A stretch of DNA of 64,000 bases from Pseudomonadota bacterium (lineage in GTDB: Bacteria; Pseudomonadota; Alphaproteobacteria; Rhizobiales; Hyphomicrobiaceae): NCBI GenBank assembly GCA_018242295.1, contig JAFECE010000009.1, positions 62,001-126,000 on the forward strand, written 5' to 3'. Numbering within the stretch: position 1 is the first letter of the stretch; every line of letters begins with the position of its first letter. The position numbers and the translations under genes are program-made. The notes under the pieces were generated by a model. It had not been told where the DNA came from, searched no databases, and was given only the letters and a program-made list of their open reading frames with translations. Below are positions 54,238 through 62,833 of the stretch, piece by piece.

Positions 54238-54714
54238 ATGTCATTGAATTCTGTGCACAAAATCGGTATTGTCGTCGCGCTTTCGCTTTTCATGGCGGGC
54301 TGTGGCGGTTTTGATGGCGTCCAGCTCAATGGCAAGGTTTTCGACGCCATGGGCTTCAATGGCGACGGCGCCCCGAAGGGCGATCCCAAGATGGCTGTGC
54401 GCCAGCCTCTCGTCGTGCCGCCTGGCCTCGATGCCCTGCCACCTCCCGGTAGCGGCAAGGTGGACCAGCCGTCGCTCGCCGAAATCCAAGACCCCGACAA
54501 AAAGCTGAAGGTGTCACAGGCGGATCTCGAACGGCAGCAGGCTGAATACTGCAAGAAGAACTACGAAGAAGCGAAGTTCCGCGGCGATGCCACCGCCGAT
54601 TTGGCGAAAGGCCCGTTGGGCTCGTGCGCGCCGTCGATCCTCTCGTCCGTCAAGAAGTGGACGACCGGATCAACCAATACCGACGACGGCGACGACGATT
54701 CTCAGACCCAGTAA
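54238..54714 (+). CDS. Conserved lipoprotein, unknown function
   Basis: The 158-residue protein has a signal sequence with the lipobox LFMAGCGG (Cys22), followed by a Pro-rich part with RQPLVVPPGLDALPPPG and a C-terminal region with two Cys. The VVPPGLDALPPP stretch is shared by small alphaproteobacterial envelope lipoproteins encoded after lspA. Position suggests an outer-membrane or periplasmic role; no function is known. Confidence 0.8.
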   Translation: MSLNSVHKIGIVVALSLFMAGCGGFDGVQLNGKVFDAMGFNGDGAPKGDPKMAVRQPLVVPPGLDALPPPGSGKVDQPSLAEIQDPDKKLKVSQADLERQQAEYCKKNYEEAKFRGDATADLAKGPLGSCAPSILSSVKKWTTGSTNTDDGDDDSQTQ

Positions 54715-54963
54715 GTTCTGTTCAGCCGCCTCATAATCAATTCTTTTCTGCCGCATAGAAATGCTGATTCGGCCGCATATTTCCGGCCCGAGATGAACGC
54801 CTTGTCATTTGACATTCATCTGCCGAGCGCCGCTCATTGGCGAAACTTTTCGCACTGGCGAACATCGTACTAGACTCAAAAGTAATCCCCGCTTTTCGCT
54901 TTCGGTTTAGGATGAACAACGTCAGGCAGCGCTTTAACGCTTACGGATCGAAGGATCTCCATA

Positions 54964-56379
54964 ATGCGTCTTGCGACGTCCTCCGGATTTAGCCTCTTAA
55001 CCCTATTGGCAACGCTCATGCTCGCAGTGAACCCACAAGCCCACGCCGCCGACGGGACGACCCGCGCCAGCGAGTTCAAGCTCGCGAACGGTATGGACGT
55101 GGTCGTAATCCCCGACCACCGCTCGCCCGTCGTCACGCACATGGTGTGGTACAGGGTCGGCGCCGCGGACGAAGTGCGCGGAACCTCTGGCATCGCCCAC
55201 TTCCTCGAGCATCTGATGTTCAAGTCGACGGACAAGATTCCCGTCGGCGAATTCTCGAAGATCGTCGGCCGCCTGGGTGGCCAGGACAATGCCTTCACCG
55301 GCAACGACGCGACGGCCTACTTCCAGCGCGTCTCGAAAGACCGTCTCGGCAAGATGATGGAGATGGAAGCCGACCGCATGGTCCATCTTCGTCTCGATGA
55401 GAAGGAAGTGCTGACCGAGCGCAACGTCATCCTCGAAGAACGCCGCTCGCGCATCGAGAACAATCCGTCGTCGATCCTCGATGAGCAGATGAACGCGGCG
55501 CTTTACCAGAACCATCCCTACGGCAAGCCGGTCATCGGCTGGTACCACGAGATGGCGAAGCTCTCGCGCCAGAACGCACTCGATTTCTACAAGCACTATT
55601 ACGCGCCGAACAATGCCATCCTGGTCGTCTCGGGCGACGTGACGGCCGACGAAGTTCGCAAGCTCGCGGACGAGACCTACGGCAAGATCCCCGCGAACCC
55701 GACCGTGCCGACGACGCGCCAGCGGCCGACCGACCCGCCGCAGCTCGTCGCACGCCGCCTGACGCTCAAAGATCCGCGCGCCGGCAACTACTCGTTCCAG
55801 CGCTATTATCAGACGCCGAGCTACGTCACGGCTAAGCCGGGTGAAGCCGAAGCGCTCGACATCCTGATGAAGATCGCAGGCTCGGGGTCGACCAGCCGCA
55901 TCTACAAGAAGCTTGTCGTTGAATCGAAACTCGCATCGAGCGCAGGCGGCGACTATTCGGGATACGGCCTCGATGGCGGAACGATCTCGCTCTACGCCGT
56001 TGCCGCCGACGGCGTGCCGCTGGAGAAAGTCGAGGCCGCGACGGACGACGTTCTGGCCAACATCGTCAAGAACGGCGTCACCGAGACCGAGCTGACCCGC
56101 GCCAAGAACAGCTACCTCGCTGACTACGTCTACGACAGCGACAACCAGGCAACGCTGGCGCGCCGCTATGGCTGGAACCTCGCGGTTGGCCGCACCGTCG
56201 CCGACGTCGAGGCCTGGCCCGCGAACATCTCGAAGGTGACGGCGGACGACGTCAAGAAGGTCGCCGCCAAGTATCTCGATCTCAAGGACTCGGTTACCGG
56301 CTATCTCATTCCTGATCAGTCCGGTGTCGCGCAGGCCGAAGATCTTCCCGCCCCATCACCGTCCGGCGAATTGAGGTGA
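54964..56379 (+). CDS. M16-family zinc metallopeptidase (active subunit)
   Basis: The 471-residue protein has a signal peptide (LLTLLATLMLAVNPQAHA) and the inverted zinc motif HFLEH (residues 79-83) with the later Glu in LTERNVILEERRSR. It is a periplasmic pitrilysin-like peptidase of the PqqL/YmxG type. It is encoded with a second M16 gene whose start overlaps this stop, the usual active/inactive two-subunit arrangement. Confidence 0.93.
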   Translation: MRLATSSGFSLLTLLATLMLAVNPQAHAADGTTRASEFKLANGMDVVVIPDHRSPVVTHMVWYRVGAADEVRGTSGIAHFLEHLMFKSTDKIPVGEFSKIVGRLGGQDNAFTGNDATAYFQRVSKDRLGKMMEMEADRMVHLRLDEKEVLTERNVILEERRSRIENNPSSILDEQMNAALYQNHPYGKPVIGWYHEMAKLSRQNALDFYKHYYAPNNAILVVSGDVTADEVRKLADETYGKIPANPTVPTTRQRPTDPPQLVARRLTLKDPRAGNYSFQRYYQTPSYVTAKPGEAEALDILMKIAGSGSTSRIYKKLVVESKLASSAGGDYSGYGLDGGTISLYAVAADGVPLEKVEAATDDVLANIVKNGVTETELTRAKNSYLADYVYDSDNQATLARRYGWNLAVGRTVADVEAWPANISKVTADDVKKVAAKYLDLKDSVTGYLIPDQSGVAQAEDLPAPSPSGELR

Positions 56380-57803
56380 AATTGATGATAGGTTTTTATC
56401 GAACGGCTGCTGTGCTTGCTCGCAAAGCAGTCCGTCCCAACATCGCCTTGGCCCTTCCGGTGCTGGCTGTGTTGTTCACTGCATCCGTCAGTCACCAAGC
56501 AGCCGCAATGAACATTCAGAAAATCAAAACACCCGGCGGAATTGAAGCGTGGCTCGTCGAAGAGCACAGCGTTCCGCTCATCTCGTTGCGCTACGCTTTC
56601 GATGGCGGCAACACCCAGGACCCGCCGGGCAAGGAGGGGCTGTCCAACTTCCTCACCGCGATGATGGATGAGGGCGCTGGCGACATCAAATCCGAGCAAT
56701 ATCAGGAGCGCATGGAAGATATCGCCATGCGCATGAGCTACGACGACAGCAAGGATTCGCTCTACGGATCATTCGAAACGCTGTCGGCGAACCGTGACAA
56801 GGCCGTCGATCTCCTGAAGCTTTCCGTGCAGAAGCCGCGCTTCGATACCGACGCCGTTGAGCGTATTCGCCAGCAGCTCATCGCCAACCTGATCTATGCC
56901 GACAAGGACCCCGAGAAGGTCGCGATGCGCGAATGGTACGCGCAGGCCTTCCCTGGCCATCCCTATTCGCGCCCGTCGAACGGCACGGTGGAGACGGTCT
57001 CGAAGATCACGCGCGAAGATCTCCTCGAATATCACAAGCGCACGTTCGCGCGTGACAATCTGAAAGTCGTCGCCGTCGGCGACATCACGCCGGAGCAGCT
57101 CGGCAAGCTCATCGACGATGTGTTCGGCGCGTTGCCCGAGAAGGCCAATCTCTTCCCTGTCGCACAAACGGAACCGGCGAAGGGTGGAAGCCAGAAGATC
57201 GTCGAGATGGGCGTGCCGCAGTCGGTCGCCGTGTTCGGGCTCGGCGCCATGCCGCGCAAGGACCCCGACTTCATTACGGCATTCGTCGTCAACCACATCC
57301 TGGGCGGTGGCGGCTTCTCGGCGAAGCTGATGGAAGAGGTGCGCGAGAAGCGCGGCCTTGCCTATTCCGTCTACACTTACGTCCAGCCCTACCAGCAAAC
57401 CTCGATTCTCGTCGGCAGCGTGGCGACGAAGAACGCGGCAATGGGCGAGAGCCTCGACATCATCCGCAACGAGCTGAAGAAGATGGCCGAGAACGGTCCG
57501 TCGAAAGAGGATCTCGAAGCGGCCAAGGCCTATCTCACCGGCTCTTACGCGTTGCGCTTCGACACGAACTCGAAGATCGCCTCTCAGCTCTTGGGGCTGA
57601 TGCAGGAAGGCTTCGGACCGGATTATGTCGAGAACCGCAACAAGCTGATCAACGCGGTCACGGTTGAGGATGCCAAGCGCGTCGCCGCACGGCTTCTGAA
57701 GCCGAACGATCTGGTCGTCACAATCGTCGGCAAGCCCGCCGGCATGAAGTCGGCCTCGCCGGCCGCGCTGCAACCGGTACTCGCAGGTCCTGACCGCGGT
57801 TAA
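56376..57803 (+). CDS. M16-family peptidase-like protein (inactive partner subunit)
   Basis: The 475-residue protein has the same fold but lacks the zinc motif: the HxxEH position reads GLSNFLTAMMDEG. It keeps the C-terminal substrate-binding Arg/Tyr segment (EKRGLAYSVYTYV). Such subunits pair with the active M16 enzyme to close the chamber around peptides. The GTG start at 56376 overlaps the upstream stop; an ATG lies three codons further in. The N-terminus is hydrophobic, suggesting export. Confidence 0.9.
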   Translation: MKLMIGFYRTAAVLARKAVRPNIALALPVLAVLFTASVSHQAAAMNIQKIKTPGGIEAWLVEEHSVPLISLRYAFDGGNTQDPPGKEGLSNFLTAMMDEGAGDIKSEQYQERMEDIAMRMSYDDSKDSLYGSFETLSANRDKAVDLLKLSVQKPRFDTDAVERIRQQLIANLIYADKDPEKVAMREWYAQAFPGHPYSRPSNGTVETVSKITREDLLEYHKRTFARDNLKVVAVGDITPEQLGKLIDDVFGALPEKANLFPVAQTEPAKGGSQKIVEMGVPQSVAVFGLGAMPRKDPDFITAFVVNHILGGGGFSAKLMEEVREKRGLAYSVYTYVQPYQQTSILVGSVATKNAAMGESLDIIRNELKKMAENGPSKEDLEAAKAYLTGSYALRFDTNSKIASQLLGLMQEGFGPDYVENRNKLINAVTVEDAKRVAARLLKPNDLVVTIVGKPAGMKSASPAALQPVLAGPDRG

Positions 57804-57898
57804 GCTCATTGCTCCAGAAACGGCCAAGAGCATCTTGCGCTCTTGGCCGCACATCTGAAATCGGCTAGGCCGGGACAGATTTGAACAAGGAGCGTTGA

Positions 57899-59260
57899 GT
57901 GGCAATGCAGGACGGGCACCGGCACGAAGAAAGTGCGTTTCGGCAGAGCATTGACGGATGTCTTGAAGGCGCGATTGGCGAATATGGCCTCGCGCCTTCC
58001 AAGCATTCGGCATGGGTCGATCGCATCGCGCCTCACGTCGAAACGCTGAAAGACGAGTATCTCACGGGCAAGCTCCCGCTTCTTCGGATTGCCGAGGAAG
58101 AACGCGACATCGCCGACGCGGAAGCTGCATATGCCAAGCTCAGCGAAGGCGCGAAAACGATCGTGTTTTTCGGCACCGGCGGCTCGAGCCTCGGCGGCGA
58201 ATTGTTCGCGCAGCTTGCCGGTTGGAATATCGCAGGTGTTGCCCTGCCGGGTCAGCGCAACCGCCCGCGCACGAGATTTTACGCCAACCTCGACGGCGCC
58301 ACGCTTGAGAGTGTTCTCAAATCCCTCGAACTCGCATCGACACGCTTCATCGTGACGTCGAAGTCCGGCGGCACCGCCGAGACATTGGCTCAGGCCATCG
58401 CGGCGCTGACAGCGGTCAAGGCGGCCGGACTCGAAGCAGAGATCCCGAAACTTTTCCTCGGCATCACCGAACCGGATAAGCCCGGCAAGGCGAATGGCCT
58501 CAGAACGCTGTTCGCGAAATTCGGCATTCCACTGCTGGAACATCACACCGGCATCGGCGGCCGCTTCTCATGCCTGACCAACGTCGGCCTGATGCCGGCC
58601 ATCGCCCGCGGCCTCGATCCGCGCGCTATCCGGAGAGGCGCCAAGACCGTGATCGATGCGCTTCTGGCAACGGGCAAGCCGCAGGATTTCGCCCCCGCCG
58701 TCGGTGCCGCGACCGCAGTCGCGCTCTCGAAAGAGAAGGGCATCAAGACGCTCGTTATGATGCCGTACAATGACAGGCTCGGGCGCCTTGCCGCATGGTT
58801 CGTGCAGCTCTGGGCGGAAAGCCTCGGTAAGGGCGGTGAGGGCACGACGCCGCTCGGCGCGCTCGGGCCTCTGGATCAGCACAGCCAGCTGCAGCTCTTC
58901 ATGGACGGCCCGCGCGACCATTATCTGACCATTGTTCGCGTCGCGAGCGAGGGCGTCGGCCCGCGGATCGATCGCGACCTGGCGGCCATCGCCGGTGCCG
59001 ATATGCTCGGCGGCCACACCGTCGGCGATATCGTCTCGGCCCAGTCGCACGCCATGCCGGAAGCTCTGGCCCAGGCCGGCCGCCCGGTGCGAACAATCGA
59101 CATTGCAAAACTTGACGAAAAAACCATCGGCGCGATCGTGATGCACTTTATGATCGAAACGATTCTCGCGGGCCGCCTGCTCGGGGTCGATCCGTTCGAT
59201 CAGCCGGGTGTCGAGCTTGCGAAAGTTTTGACGAAGGAGCGCCTCGCGAAAGGCGCTTAA
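57899..59260 (+). CDS. pgi: Glucose-6-phosphate isomerase
   Basis: PGI interconverts glucose-6-phosphate and fructose-6-phosphate. The 453-residue protein has two SIS-type lobes with FFGTGGSSLGGELFAQL, TSKSGGTAET, and the late QSHAMPEALAQ. It is shorter than the E. coli enzyme (549) but of the size of other compact bacterial forms. It could supply fructose-6-phosphate to manC for GDP-mannose synthesis. The start is a GTG at 57899; an in-frame ATG follows two codons on. Confidence 0.87.
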   Translation: MAMQDGHRHEESAFRQSIDGCLEGAIGEYGLAPSKHSAWVDRIAPHVETLKDEYLTGKLPLLRIAEEERDIADAEAAYAKLSEGAKTIVFFGTGGSSLGGELFAQLAGWNIAGVALPGQRNRPRTRFYANLDGATLESVLKSLELASTRFIVTSKSGGTAETLAQAIAALTAVKAAGLEAEIPKLFLGITEPDKPGKANGLRTLFAKFGIPLLEHHTGIGGRFSCLTNVGLMPAIARGLDPRAIRRGAKTVIDALLATGKPQDFAPAVGAATAVALSKEKGIKTLVMMPYNDRLGRLAAWFVQLWAESLGKGGEGTTPLGALGPLDQHSQLQLFMDGPRDHYLTIVRVASEGVGPRIDRDLAAIAGADMLGGHTVGDIVSAQSHAMPEALAQAGRPVRTIDIAKLDEKTIGAIVMHFMIETILAGRLLGVDPFDQPGVELAKVLTKERLAKGA

Positions 59261-59261
59261 A

Positions 59262-59365
59262 GCAATTCCAGCAAAAGTGTGCAGCGGTTTTGCGTCCGGA
59301 ATTGCGTCAAAACAAAAGGTTAGAGCGTTTTCTCTTTTCAGAGAGAAGAGGAAACGCTCTAAGCG
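59262..59365. repeat. Hyphomicrobiales-type intergenic repeat upstream of mutL
   Basis: Two inverted repeats follow one another: GCAATTCC and GGAATTGC, then TAGAGCGTTT and AAACGCTCTA. Very similar elements are common between genes of Rhizobium, Methylobacterium and relatives (established knowledge). It separates pgi from mutL. Confidence 0.8.
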
Positions 59366-59390
59366 CTTATTGATTGGGGGGACGTTCGCG

Positions 59391-61223
59391 GTGGCCATTC
59401 GGCAGCTTTCGCCAGAAACGGTCAACCGCATTGCGGCCGGCGAGGTCGTCGAGCGCCCAGCGAGCGTCGTCAAGGAACTCGTCGAGAACGCGATCGACGC
59501 CGGTGCGACGCAGATCGAGATCGTCATCGCCGCCGGCGGCCTGTCGCTCATCCGCGTGACGGACGACGGCTCCGGCATGACGCCCGAGGATTTGCTTCTC
59601 GCCGTTGAACGGCACGCCACGTCGAAGCTAGATGAAGAAGATCTCTTCGATATTCGCTGCCTCGGCTTTCGCGGCGAAGCGCTTCCGTCCATCGGCTCGA
59701 TCGCCCGTCTCGAAATCCGCTCGCGCCCCGCGGATGCAAACCAGGGCGCGGCCGTCGTCGTCACGCGAGGCGCAAAGGCGCCGGTCGGCCCCGCCGCCGT
59801 CAATCGTGGCACGGTCGTCGAAGTGCGCGATCTCTTTTCCGCGACGCCCGCCCGCCTGAAATTCCTGAAATCCGAGCGCGCCGAGGCGATGGCCGTGACG
59901 GACATCGTTCGCCGTCTTGCGATGGCGCATCCGGATATCGGCTTCACGCTGCAGACTGGGGAAAAAAAGCCTGCGATCTTCGCGCGCGGCGACCGCTCGT
60001 CTGCGGCCTGGCTCGAACGCATCGGCGCCATTATGGGTCGCGAATTCATGGATGACGCGCTCGAGGTCTCGGGCGCCGGAAGCGGCGCGAGCGCGCCGAT
60101 GCGCGTCTTCGGATTCGCAGGCCTGCCGACGCTTCACCGGCAGGACAGCACGCAGCAGTTTCTCTTCGTCAACGGCCGCCCGGTGAGGGACAAGCTGCTG
60201 ATTGGCGCTGTCCGCGCGGCCTATGGCGATCTCATTCCCCGCGGCCGCTCGCCGTTGCTCTCGCTGTTTCTCGACGTCGCGCCGTCCGATGTGGATGTGA
60301 ACGTCCATCCCGCCAAGGCTGAGGTTCGCTTTCGCGACGCCGGACGCGTGCGCGCGCTGATGGTTCGCGCGCTGTCGGATGCGCTGGCGACGGCCGGGCA
60401 TCGCGCATCCGCGCAAGGCGGTGTGCTGACGGTCGAAAGCTTCGCGGCCGGTGTTTTGCCGAACGCCGGGATGCCGCCGCCATCATCGTCGTATTCATCC
60501 GGCAGCGCGGGTTATAAATGGCAGCCGCCGGTCGCCTCGTCGGGCTTCTCCGAGACAGCTCAGACGCCCTTCAGCGTGCTCGACGCCCCAAGTGCCGACG
60601 CGCGGACTTTGGCAGAGCCAACGGCGGCAGGCGGAACGGTCGATAAGCCGCTCGGTGCCGTGCGGGCGCAGGTGCATGAAAACTATATCGTGGCGCAGAC
60701 GCGCGACGGTCTCGTCATCGTCGATCAACACGCCGCGCACGAACGCCTCGTCTACGAGAAGCTCAAGGCGTCGCTCGCGAGCGGCGGCGTCGCCCGGCAA
60801 GGACTTCTGATCCCCGCGATCGTCGAGCTCGACGATAACGACGCCGACAGTCTCGTCGCTCGCAGCGACGAGCTGGCCGAGCTTGGCCTTGTGATTGAAA
60901 GCTTCGGCGGCGGAGCGGTCGCGGTTCGCGAGGTTCCGGCGCTGCTCGGCGAGACCGACGTCGAAGGCCTCGTCAAGGATCTTGCAGCGGAGCTTCAGAG
61001 CGACGGCACCGCGCGCGCCTTGAAGGACCGGCTCGACAGCGTCGCGTCGCGGATGGCCTGCCACGGTAGCGTCCGCTCGGGACGCAGGCTAACGGTCGAG
61101 GAAATGAACGCCCTGCTTCGCCAGATGGAAGCGACGCCCTATTCCGGCCAATGCAACCACGGCCGCCCGACCTACGTCGCGCTGAAGCTGAGCGATATCG
61201 AGCGCCTGTTCGGGCGAAGGTAA
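59391..61223 (+). CDS. mutL: DNA mismatch repair protein MutL (endonuclease type)
   Basis: MutL links MutS mismatch recognition to strand incision. The 610-residue protein has the GHKL ATPase motifs NAIDAGA, DDGSGM and GFRGEALPSIGS, a 130-residue variable linker, and a C-terminal domain with DQHAAHERLVYE, the metal-binding endonuclease motif DQHA(x)2E(x)4E, and GQCNHGRPTY. It can therefore nick DNA itself, fitting the absence of MutH in alphaproteobacteria. The start is the GTG at 59391; the upstream in-frame stretch is repeat sequence. Confidence 0.95.
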   Translation: MAIRQLSPETVNRIAAGEVVERPASVVKELVENAIDAGATQIEIVIAAGGLSLIRVTDDGSGMTPEDLLLAVERHATSKLDEEDLFDIRCLGFRGEALPSIGSIARLEIRSRPADANQGAAVVVTRGAKAPVGPAAVNRGTVVEVRDLFSATPARLKFLKSERAEAMAVTDIVRRLAMAHPDIGFTLQTGEKKPAIFARGDRSSAAWLERIGAIMGREFMDDALEVSGAGSGASAPMRVFGFAGLPTLHRQDSTQQFLFVNGRPVRDKLLIGAVRAAYGDLIPRGRSPLLSLFLDVAPSDVDVNVHPAKAEVRFRDAGRVRALMVRALSDALATAGHRASAQGGVLTVESFAAGVLPNAGMPPPSSSYSSGSAGYKWQPPVASSGFSETAQTPFSVLDAPSADARTLAEPTAAGGTVDKPLGAVRAQVHENYIVAQTRDGLVIVDQHAAHERLVYEKLKASLASGGVARQGLLIPAIVELDDNDADSLVARSDELAELGLVIESFGGGAVAVREVPALLGETDVEGLVKDLAAELQSDGTARALKDRLDSVASRMACHGSVRSGRRLTVEEMNALLRQMEATPYSGQCNHGRPTYVALKLSDIERLFGRR

Positions 61224-61275
61224 TCCCCGTCATCCGCGCCACTGTCGGGCAGGAACGACGGCGTCACCACTCCCC

Positions 61276-61403
61276 GTCATCCCGGCGAAGGCCGGGATCC
61301 AGGCAACGATCAGTACATTCTCGCTTGCGGTCCGCTCAGGCCGAACGCCACCCATCACTTTTACTGAAGCCTGTCTGGGTGCCGACCTACGTCGGCATGA
61401 CGG
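61276..61403. repeat. Composite palindromic repeat, family B, forward copy
   Basis: It opens GTCATCCCGGCGAAGGCCGG and GATCCAGGCAACG and closes GTGCCGACCTACGTCGGCAT. Its order of parts is the mirror of 40699-40827. It fills much of the 357-base gap 61224-61580, which also holds the bfr terminator. Confidence 0.75.
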
Positions 61404-61530
61404 AGTGCGCGCGCGCATGCGGGCCGCTGGCGATACTTATCATCCCGGGCGAGCATCGTGCGAGACCCGGGATGACAGCCGGTAGGCCTTCTCCAGCAGC
61501 TCGTCGCGATCCACGGGCGCGGTTCGAAAT

Positions 61531-61571
61531 AAAAAACGCGTGCGGCCGCCTCAGAGGAGACGGCCGCACGC
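61531..61571 (-). terminator. Intrinsic terminator of bfr
   Basis: A perfect 11-bp stem (GCGTGCGGCCG with CGGCCGCACGC) and a 12-base loop are followed on the minus strand by TTTTTT. It lies 10 bases past the bfr stop codon. Confidence 0.9.
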
Positions 61572-61580
61572 GCTTGGAAG

Positions 61581-62078
61581 TTACGAGGCGTCGCCTTCCG
61601 CCTTGTCGGCGCTTGCCGCATTGAGCTGGCCGTAAAGCGCGACACCGATGTTGTTCAAAAGATCGAGCTGCGTTTCGAGGAAATCGATGTGGCTTTCCTC
61701 ATCCTTGAGGAGGTCATCGAACAGCATCTTCGACACGTGGTCGCCGAGGTTGAAGCAGATCTCGCGCGAGGCCTTGTAATAATCGCGGGCGATGTGCTCG
61801 CCCTTGAGATCGCATTCGAGAACTTCCTTGATGTTCTCACCGATCATCAACGGGGCGACGTACTGCAGGTTCGGATGCCCTTCGAGGAAGATAATGCGGT
61901 CGATAAGACGATCCGCATGGTGCATTTCTTCGATGGACTCTTCCCGCTCCTTCTTGGCGAGCTTTTTGAAGCCCCAGTTGTCCAGCAGTCTGTAGTGTAG
62001 CCAATATTGGTTGACGGCACCCAGTTCGAGCTTCAGTGCCTCGTTCAAACGGGTGATGATTTCGTCGTTACCCTTCAT
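61581..62078 (-). CDS. bfr: Bacterioferritin
   Basis: Bfr forms a 24-subunit haem-containing cage that oxidises and stores iron. The 165-residue protein has the ferroxidase ligands in [16 protein letters not shown] (Glu18), [14 protein letters not shown] (Glu51, His54; Met52 for haem), [13 protein letters not shown] (Glu94 region) and [13 protein letters not shown] chose the ATG at 62078, with GGAG upstream. A BFD-like gene lies upstream on the same strand, and an Irr-like box lies between them. Confidence 0.96.
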   Translation of the reverse strand: MKGNDEIITRLNEALKLELGAVNQYWLHYRLLDNWGFKKLAKKEREESIEEMHHADRLIDRIIFLEGHPNLQYVAPLMIGENIKEVLECDLKGEHIARDYYKASREICFNLGDHVSKMLFDDLLKDEESHIDFLETQLDLLNNIGVALYGQLNAASADKAEGDAS

Positions 62079-62120
62079 GCGCCGCTCCAAATATCTGCTT
62101 TGATGCTTCCGGCCTCGAAG

Positions 62121-62137
62121 TCCAGAAACATTCTAAA
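62121..62137 (-). promoter_or_regulatory. Irr-type iron-control element upstream of bfr
   Basis: On the minus strand TTTAGAATGTTTCTGGA resembles the ICE consensus (TTTAGAA, 3-base spacer, TTCTAAA) with two mismatches in the right half. It lies 42-59 bases upstream of the bfr start. Confidence 0.55.
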
Positions 62138-62222
62138 GTAGACACCTAGCGGATATGAGCGAGCTTAACCAGAGCCTACCGCCAACTTGACGGAAGGAAA
62201 TGCATAAACTTTTCTACTAGTT

Positions 62223-62570
62223 CTAAGCGATTGCGCGCTGAGGGCGCCGGCCACGACGGGCAATTTCGGCATTGATGCGCTGCTGGCGCTGCTGTCGCCG
62301 CTCCTCGATGCGGATGAGCTTGGCGCGGGCTTCAGCGAGAACGAAGGGGCAAACGTGGGTCGTCTCGGCCAACCGGTCCATCGCAGCATAAATTGCTGCA
62401 ACCGTTACGGGCGCACACGTGCAGCAGTTCATCTTTTTGTTGAGGTGCCGGAACACAACGCCCGGAGTCGGGAGGATGCCAGGTCCAGTGCTCATGATTT
62501 CGGTGACGGCGACATCGATATCGCGGTCAGATATTACGGCGCACGAGCAGACGATCACTTTCGGCTCCAA
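62223..62570 (-). CDS. BFD-like (2Fe-2S)-binding protein
   Basis: The 115-residue protein has CxC (IVCSCAVIS) and a later CCxC (KKMNCCTCAPV) spaced as in BFD/nitrite-reductase-type [2Fe-2S] domains, within a helical fold. A basic C-terminal tail rich in Arg and Gln (RRQQRQQRIN) extends beyond the usual 65-75 residues of bacterioferritin-associated ferredoxin. Next to bfr it probably supplies electrons for iron release, as Bfd does. The extra tail is unusual. Confidence 0.82.
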   Translation of the reverse strand: MEPKVIVCSCAVISDRDIDVAVTEIMSTGPGILPTPGVVFRHLNKKMNCCTCAPVTVAAIYAAMDRLAETTHVCPFVLAEARAKLIRIEERRQQRQQRINAEIARRGRRPQRAIA

Positions 62571-62833
62571 TCAAACGAGGTTCAAGGCCCCGGCATCGGA
62601 TACCCAGTAGGGTAACACGTGATAGTTGGTCAAAAAAGTATACTTCCGTCAAGCACCCTTTTTGCCACTTGGAAATAGTACGCCCGCGAAGAATAATCAA
62701 AAGAATCTAAGCAACCGAAGCGATTGAAGGTAGATTTTGCCTGCGGCCCGGCGTCCCGGCCACACGCGGGGGTGCGGATTGGCGCGAGTTTTCGGCAGTA
62801 ATCGTAGTTTACCATCGCTAATGCGGGTGCCCG
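62571..62833. other. Divergent promoter region of the BFD-like and transporter genes
   Basis: The 263-base gap is AT-richer than its surroundings and must contain two promoters. I cannot place convincing -35/-10 pairs or an operator in it. Confidence 0.4.

Noticed and set aside
58568-60049. 493-residue minus-strand frame across pgi and mutL
   Set aside because: Crosses two confident genes and an intergenic repeat; not plausible.
62211-62226. TTCTACTAGTTCTAAG as a second Irr box near bfr
   Set aside because: The half-sites are in direct and not inverted orientation, and it overlaps the end of the BFD-like gene.
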